16,551 nt of DNA, from assembly GCA_915070155.1 (NCBI GenBank), contig CAJZFK010000004.1, positions 1 through 16,551 on the forward strand. The letters are read 5' to 3'. Positions 13,811 through 16,551 of this stretch are shown in pieces; position 1 is the first letter of the stretch, and each line of letters starts with the position of its first letter. This stretch comes from an uncultured Candidatus Saccharibacteria bacterium. GTDB lineage: Bacteria > Patescibacteriota > Saccharimonadia > Saccharimonadales > Saccharimonadaceae. The notes under the pieces were generated by a model. The model made no database searches, had not been told where the DNA came from, and was given only the letters and a program-made list of their open reading frames with translations. The translations under genes and the position numbers were made by a program.

Positions 13811-14818
13811 ATGGCAAAGAAAGCCGAGTTGCTAGAAAAAGCAGCAGAACTAAAATTAGAAGTCAGTGAGAAAAACACAATCGCTGAAATTGAAGCAGCA
13901 ATTGCAGAAGCTACAGACGCAAGCAAATCTCACGACAACAAAGACAAAGACGTTGTTGCTGAGCGCGAAGCTACTGTCGCTAAGTCTGGCAAACGTAGCC
14001 AAAAAGCTCTTGACGAAGCCGCTGAAAAAGCAGAGAAGGAAGCTCGCAAGGAAGCTGGCGACACTACTCCACAATCAGACGACGCTGAAGCTCACGTAAA
14101 GAAGGGTCCAAAGCCAGTTACTCGTCCACGCTTGGAGCGCCGCGGTAAAAAATATCAGGACGCCGCAAAAAACGTTGAAAAGAACAAATTGTACAGCTTA
14201 GACGAAGCCTTGAAGTTGGCTACTGAAACCAGCCCAGTTAAGTTCGACGCTAGCGTTGAAATCCACATCCGCCTAGGCGTTGACCCACGCCAAGCTGACC
14301 AAAACATTCGCTCAACCGTAGCATTGCCACACGGTACAGGTAAGGATGTTCGCGTAGCAGTTTTTGCACCAGAGTCAGAACACGCTGCCGCTAAAAAAGC
14401 TGGCGCTGACATCATCGGTGACGAAGAATTCCTAAGCCAATTGGACAAGGAAGAGTTGAACTTCGACATTTTGGTCGCAACTCCACAGTACATGCCAAAG
14501 CTTGGTAAATACGCACGTTTGCTTGGTCCACGCGGTTTGATGCCAAATCCAAAGTCTGGCACTGTCGCTACTGACGTCGCTAAAGCCGTTTCTGAAGCAA
14601 AAGCCGGAAAAGTTGAATACCGCGTTGATAAGCAAGCCATTGTTCACTTGTCAATCGGTAAGGTGTCATTCGGCGCTGAAAAATTGTCAGAAAACGCACG
14701 CGCATTCTTAACCAGTTTGAACTCCCAAAAGCCATCCAGCTTAAAGGGCGTTTACGTTAAGAGCGTCGCAATCGCCACAACTATGGGCCCTGGCATTAAG
14801 GTAGAGAACTCTCTGTAA
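13811..14818 (+). CDS. rplA: 50S ribosomal protein L1 with long N-terminal extension
   Basis: A 335-residue L1, about 100 longer than the usual 230-235. The L1 core begins near residue 111 (RRGKKYQDAAKNVEKNKLYSLDEAL...) and includes VDPRQADQNIRSTVALPHGTGK, KLGKYARLLGPRGLMPNPKSGT and the C-terminal TTMGPGIKV. It forms the L1 stalk at the E site and binds its own mRNA. The extension has a SAP/HeH-like helical motif (about 2-32, AELLEKAAELKLEVSEKNT...) and then a charged Lys/Glu/Ala-rich linker. The start at 13811 has AGAAAGGA six bases upstream; an in-frame TTG at 13781 lies in the regulatory element. rplA is separated from rplK by three genes and has its own promoter and terminator. Confidence 0.95.
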   Translation: MAKKAELLEKAAELKLEVSEKNTIAEIEAAIAEATDASKSHDNKDKDVVAEREATVAKSGKRSQKALDEAAEKAEKEARKEAGDTTPQSDDAEAHVKKGPKPVTRPRLERRGKKYQDAAKNVEKNKLYSLDEALKLATETSPVKFDASVEIHIRLGVDPRQADQNIRSTVALPHGTGKDVRVAVFAPESEHAAAKKAGADIIGDEEFLSQLDKEELNFDILVATPQYMPKLGKYARLLGPRGLMPNPKSGTVATDVAKAVSEAKAGKVEYRVDKQAIVHLSIGKVSFGAEKLSENARAFLTSLNSQKPSSLKGVYVKSVAIATTMGPGIKVENSL

Positions 14819-14838
14819 TCTTTATATTTCAGGCAATT

Positions 14839-14866
14839 AAATCCCGTCGATTCTGGCGGGATTTTT
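14839..14866 (+). terminator. Intrinsic terminator of rplA
   Basis: ATCCCGTC (14841-14848) pairs with GGCGGGAT (14855-14862), with flanking A-T pairs, loop GATTCT, followed by TTTT. It separates rplA from the surface-protein unit. Confidence 0.85.
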
Positions 14867-14875
14867 GTGTTACTA

Positions 14876-14903
14876 TTGCATTTTTCATTTTTTATGATAA
14901 AAT
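14876..14903 (+). promoter_or_regulatory. Promoter of the surface-protein gene
   Basis: TTGCAT (14876-14881), 16-bp spacer ending TGA, and TAAAAT (14898-14903). It matches the local promoter style (TGATAAAAT as at eno and the nuclease gene). Transcription would start near 14910, about 105 nt before the start codon. Confidence 0.65.
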
Positions 14904-14916
14904 AGTAAAGTCCACC

Positions 14917-14987
14917 TAGATGGCTGATGTTCAGAGCTTCTGATTTCCAGCCTAGCGCTGGATAAGAACCTTAACATCTGCTATCTA
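14917..14987 (+). promoter_or_regulatory. Long structured leader hairpin before the surface-protein gene
   Basis: A 71-nt segment folds end to end. TAGATGGC (14917-14924) pairs with GCTATCTA (14980-14987); GATGTT (14926-14931) with AACATC (14973-14978); TTCT (14938-14941) with AGAA (14965-14968); TCCAGC (14946-14951) with GCTGGA (14957-14962), apical loop CTAGC. That is 24 pairs with one G-U, separated by a T/T mismatch and two internal loops. It starts about 7 nt after the predicted transcription start, has no U tract, and leaves the ribosome-binding site (AGAAAGGA, from 15001) free downstream. It resembles no riboswitch I know; an RNA-stability or protein-binding element is possible. Confidence 0.65.
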
Positions 14988-15015
14988 AAGTTTTCACGAG
15001 AGAAAGGATGGCGCG

Positions 15016-16314
15016 ATGAGCCGTCACACCAAGACTCCACTGAGAGTCTCAATGCTGGCAATTCTTGTCGGCATTATCGGAATGCTCCTCTTCGGAGGAG
15101 CATCGTACGCCACCAACGAGGCACAGTCCTCGTCTGGTATCGAAGTGGCGTCTACCGCCACTACCGGTCACCAGATGACCGCCGAAATCACCCGGGTAAC
15201 CTCTTCCGGCACTCACGTCACGTCTTCCGTCCGCGTGGACGGTACGTGGGCGACGGAAAAACTTGAGATCGGACAGAGTTTCTCTGTCCATGCTAACGTA
15301 GATCTCAAATGGGCCACCAATTTCCCGTTTGTCCTCGACGGAGGAGAACGGATTGGTGACTGCACGGTTGATAATACCGCCCTCACCTGCACCGTTGACA
15401 CGGTGCCCGACACCATGGTCAACAAGACAAATGTCACAGGACATTGGTGGTCGGCAGCCCGAATTCAGGAAAGTGCGGTCGGTAAGACCACCGCAGAGTT
15501 TATCCTGGAGGGCAAGACGACGTCTGTCACGTTCGGTGATAGCAACGGTGATGGTACATGCGATAGGGACTGCGGTCCTGTGCATTACCCCTACGCAAGT
15601 ATCGACAACTTCAAGGCGGGATGGGTCAATCCTGACAACACCGTCTCTTGGATGATCAGCTGGGTCACCACGCCTGGCACTGAGTACACAATTCACGACG
15701 AGAGCACCCGTCTCTCGAATGTTGTCTCGTGCTCTACGGATGAGACGTGGAACCCGAAGACCGTTATCAAGGTCACGGCTACTCAGATTGACAACGAGAC
15801 CATCAAGATGATGGCTCCCGAGGGATCGAAGGTCTGTGTGACCTACACCCCCGATCCGGTGAACCCTGATGGTGCAAAGGCGGTCACGAATGTGGCTACC
15901 GTCAATGGCGTCCGCTATGAGAAGACGGTCGAGATCAAGGCTAATGGAGGGACCGACGGAGACGGCACGACGCCTGCTCCTCAGCCTACACCCACTCCCT
16001 CTGTGACCCCGACCCCGGCACCGAGTCCGAGCCCGTCGGCACCCACGCCGGAACCGACACCGACTCCGAGCCCATCGACGACACCGTCGGCAACACCGGT
16101 GCCGACACCCACGCCGTCGGCGACTCCAAATCCGACGACGACACCGGCACCCGTGCCCACGCCGTCGGCGACACTGGCACCAGCACGCCAGCACAAGAAG
16201 CTGGCGATCACTGGTGCAAGTAGAGACGCAGTCACCAGCGCGGTCGCGCTAGTGACTCTCGGAGGATTCCTTATTTGGGCGCGTCGTCGCCAGACGGCGC
16301 ACCCAGAAGGATAA
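15016..16314 (+). CDS. Secreted sortase-type (LAITG) surface protein, actinobacterial-like
   Basis: A 432-residue predicted cell-surface adhesin-like protein. A signal peptide (basic start, hydrophobic 11-28, SYA cleavage site at 30-32) is followed by a beta-rich body of about 33-315, a Pro/Thr/Ser-rich stalk at 319-389, then LAITG (396-400), a hydrophobic segment about 404-421 and an ARRRQ tail: the full sortase-signal layout. LAxTG is the motif typical of class E sortases in high-GC Gram-positives. The body has six cysteines (116, 125, 182, 186, 239, 274) and an EF-hand-like loop DSNGDGTCD (175-183). It resembles the Ig-like exposed domains of Gram-positive adhesins, but I cannot name a Pfam family. 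The coding sequence is far richer in G+C than its neighbours (a hand count of 15181-15240 gives 38 of 60; 14461-14520 in rplA gives 27 of 60), suggesting transfer from an actinobacterium. Start set by AAAGGA seven bases upstream. Confidence 0.88.
   Translation: MSRHTKTPLRVSMLAILVGIIGMLLFGGASYATNEAQSSSGIEVASTATTGHQMTAEITRVTSSGTHVTSSVRVDGTWATEKLEIGQSFSVHANVDLKWATNFPFVLDGGERIGDCTVDNTALTCTVDTVPDTMVNKTNVTGHWWSAARIQESAVGKTTAEFILEGKTTSVTFGDSNGDGTCDRDCGPVHYPYASIDNFKAGWVNPDNTVSWMISWVTTPGTEYTIHDESTRLSNVVSCSTDETWNPKTVIKVTATQIDNETIKMMAPEGSKVCVTYTPDPVNPDGAKAVTNVATVNGVRYEKTVEIKANGGTDGDGTTPAPQPTPTPSVTPTPAPSPSPSAPTPEPTPTPSPSTTPSATPVPTPTPSATPNPTTTPAPVPTPSATLAPARQHKKLAITGASRDAVTSAVALVTLGGFLIWARRRQTAHPEG
15968..16185 (+). 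repeat. Pro/Thr-rich low-complexity tract within the surface-protein gene
   Basis: Degenerate repeats coding PTP, PSP, PSA and TPT units. One exact 17-base direct repeat (CCCACGCCGTCGGCGAC) occurs at 16108-16124 and 16156-16172, 48 bp apart (16 codons, in frame). Such tracts span the cell wall in Gram-positive anchored proteins and often vary in length between strains. Confidence 0.8.
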
Positions 16315-16324
16315 CCAACATCTC

Positions 16325-16363
16325 GTTGAGGGGTGTTAGTTTAATCGACTAGCACCCCTCAGC
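16325..16363 (+). other. Strong GC-rich hairpin without U tract
   Basis: Bases 16325-16340 pair with 16348-16363 over 16 bp (two G-U), with a 7-base loop. No T run follows on either strand, so it is not a standard terminator. It lies 10 bases after the surface-protein stop and may protect the 3' end of the mRNA or be carried over from the donor. Confidence 0.65.
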
Positions 16364-16400
16364 GGAGAACTCAGATACAGAAGGAGGTTTCACACACCAC

Positions 16401-16429
16401 ACCCGCTCTACGGAGCGGGTTTTCTCTTT
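16401..16429 (+). terminator. Intrinsic terminator of the surface-protein gene
   Basis: ACCCGCTC (16401-16408) and GAGCGGGT (16413-16420) form a perfect 8-bp GC-rich stem capped by TACG, a UNCG-type tetraloop closed by C-G, followed by TTTCTCTTT. It is more GC-rich than the other terminators in the window. Confidence 0.85.
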
Positions 16430-16506
16430 GGCTAGACATAGAAGCCTATTGATTTTATCACGTTATTATTGTAAAATAATCGGCTGGAAAATAATTGCCA
16501 TAACTC

Positions 16507-16535
16507 TTGTTTTTCGTTGTCATTTCTGCTACAAT
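16507..16535 (+). promoter_or_regulatory. Promoter of a gene beyond the window
   Basis: TTGTTT (16507-16512), 17-bp spacer ending TGC, TACAAT (16530-16535). AAGGAA at 16539-16544 looks like a ribosome-binding site, so a start codon is expected shortly after the window ends. Between 16430 and 16506 I see only AT-rich sequence. Confidence 0.6.
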
Positions 16536-16551
16536 TCTAAGGAACATTACC

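Noticed and set aside
14155..14640. 161-codon reverse frame opposite rplA
   Set aside because: Antisense shadow of the conserved L1 core.
15049..16194. Long reverse-strand open frame opposite the surface-protein gene
   Set aside because: Its translation is an Arg/Cys/His-rich composition artefact of GC-rich codons; the forward frame has a signal peptide, anchor motif and ribosome-binding site.

Overview
The window looks like a chromosomal segment of a Saccharibacteria (TM7, Patescibacteria/CPR) bacterium, probably of the host-associated Nanosynbacter type. This rests on gene content and moderate base composition, not on a database match. UGA is used as a stop (end of the glycosyltransferase gene), so the recoded-UGA CPR lineages (Absconditabacteria, Gracilibacteria) do not fit. 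The core genes form a translation/transcription set: tRNA-Thr(GGT), rpmG (L33), tRNA-Trp(CCA), secE-nusG, rplK (L11), a TsaC/Sua5 protein, eno and rplA (L1).

Layout. 1-322: an unassigned stretch, then tRNA-Thr with its own promoter and terminator. 417-3856: a conspicuously AT-rich accessory block on the minus strand, with an unrecognised 674-residue protein and a PD-(D/E)XK nuclease-family protein, plausibly a defence or mobile cargo inserted between tRNA-Thr and rpmG. 4230-4565: rpmG unit. 4581-7021: a translationally coupled GT4 glycosyltransferase-GH57 amylase-like operon on the minus strand. 7075-7218: tRNA-Trp. 7232-9710: P-loop kinase-like protein, YgjP-type metallopeptidase and an orphan PAS histidine kinase. 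9723-11224: secE-nusG, then rplK from its own promoter. 11225-13165: tsaC facing eno, with a shared bidirectional terminator. 13183-14866: a small cysteine-containing hypothetical gene, divergent from rplA, which carries an L1-binding leader. 14876-16429: a GC-rich gene for a secreted, Pro/Thr-stalked, sortase-type (LAITG) surface protein. 16507-16551: promoter and apparent ribosome-binding site of a gene outside the window.

The most striking item is the surface protein. Its coding sequence has the base composition and architecture of an actinobacterial cell-wall adhesin, yet it sits behind a promoter of the local type and a long, almost fully paired 71-nt leader hairpin. Known oral Saccharibacteria live on the surface of Actinomyces/Schaalia hosts, so a host-derived adhesin on the epibiont's surface is an attractive hypothesis; that part is inference.

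A second theme is transcription-start architecture. Ribosomal and Sec genes have Shine-Dalgarno leaders, whereas several other genes (P-loop protein, histidine kinase, enolase, PD-(D/E)XK protein, probably tsaC, nearly also the glycosyltransferase and the 158-residue protein) have a -10 box, usually extended (TGn), only about 6-10 nt before the start codon and no Shine-Dalgarno. This implies leaderless or near-leaderless mRNAs.
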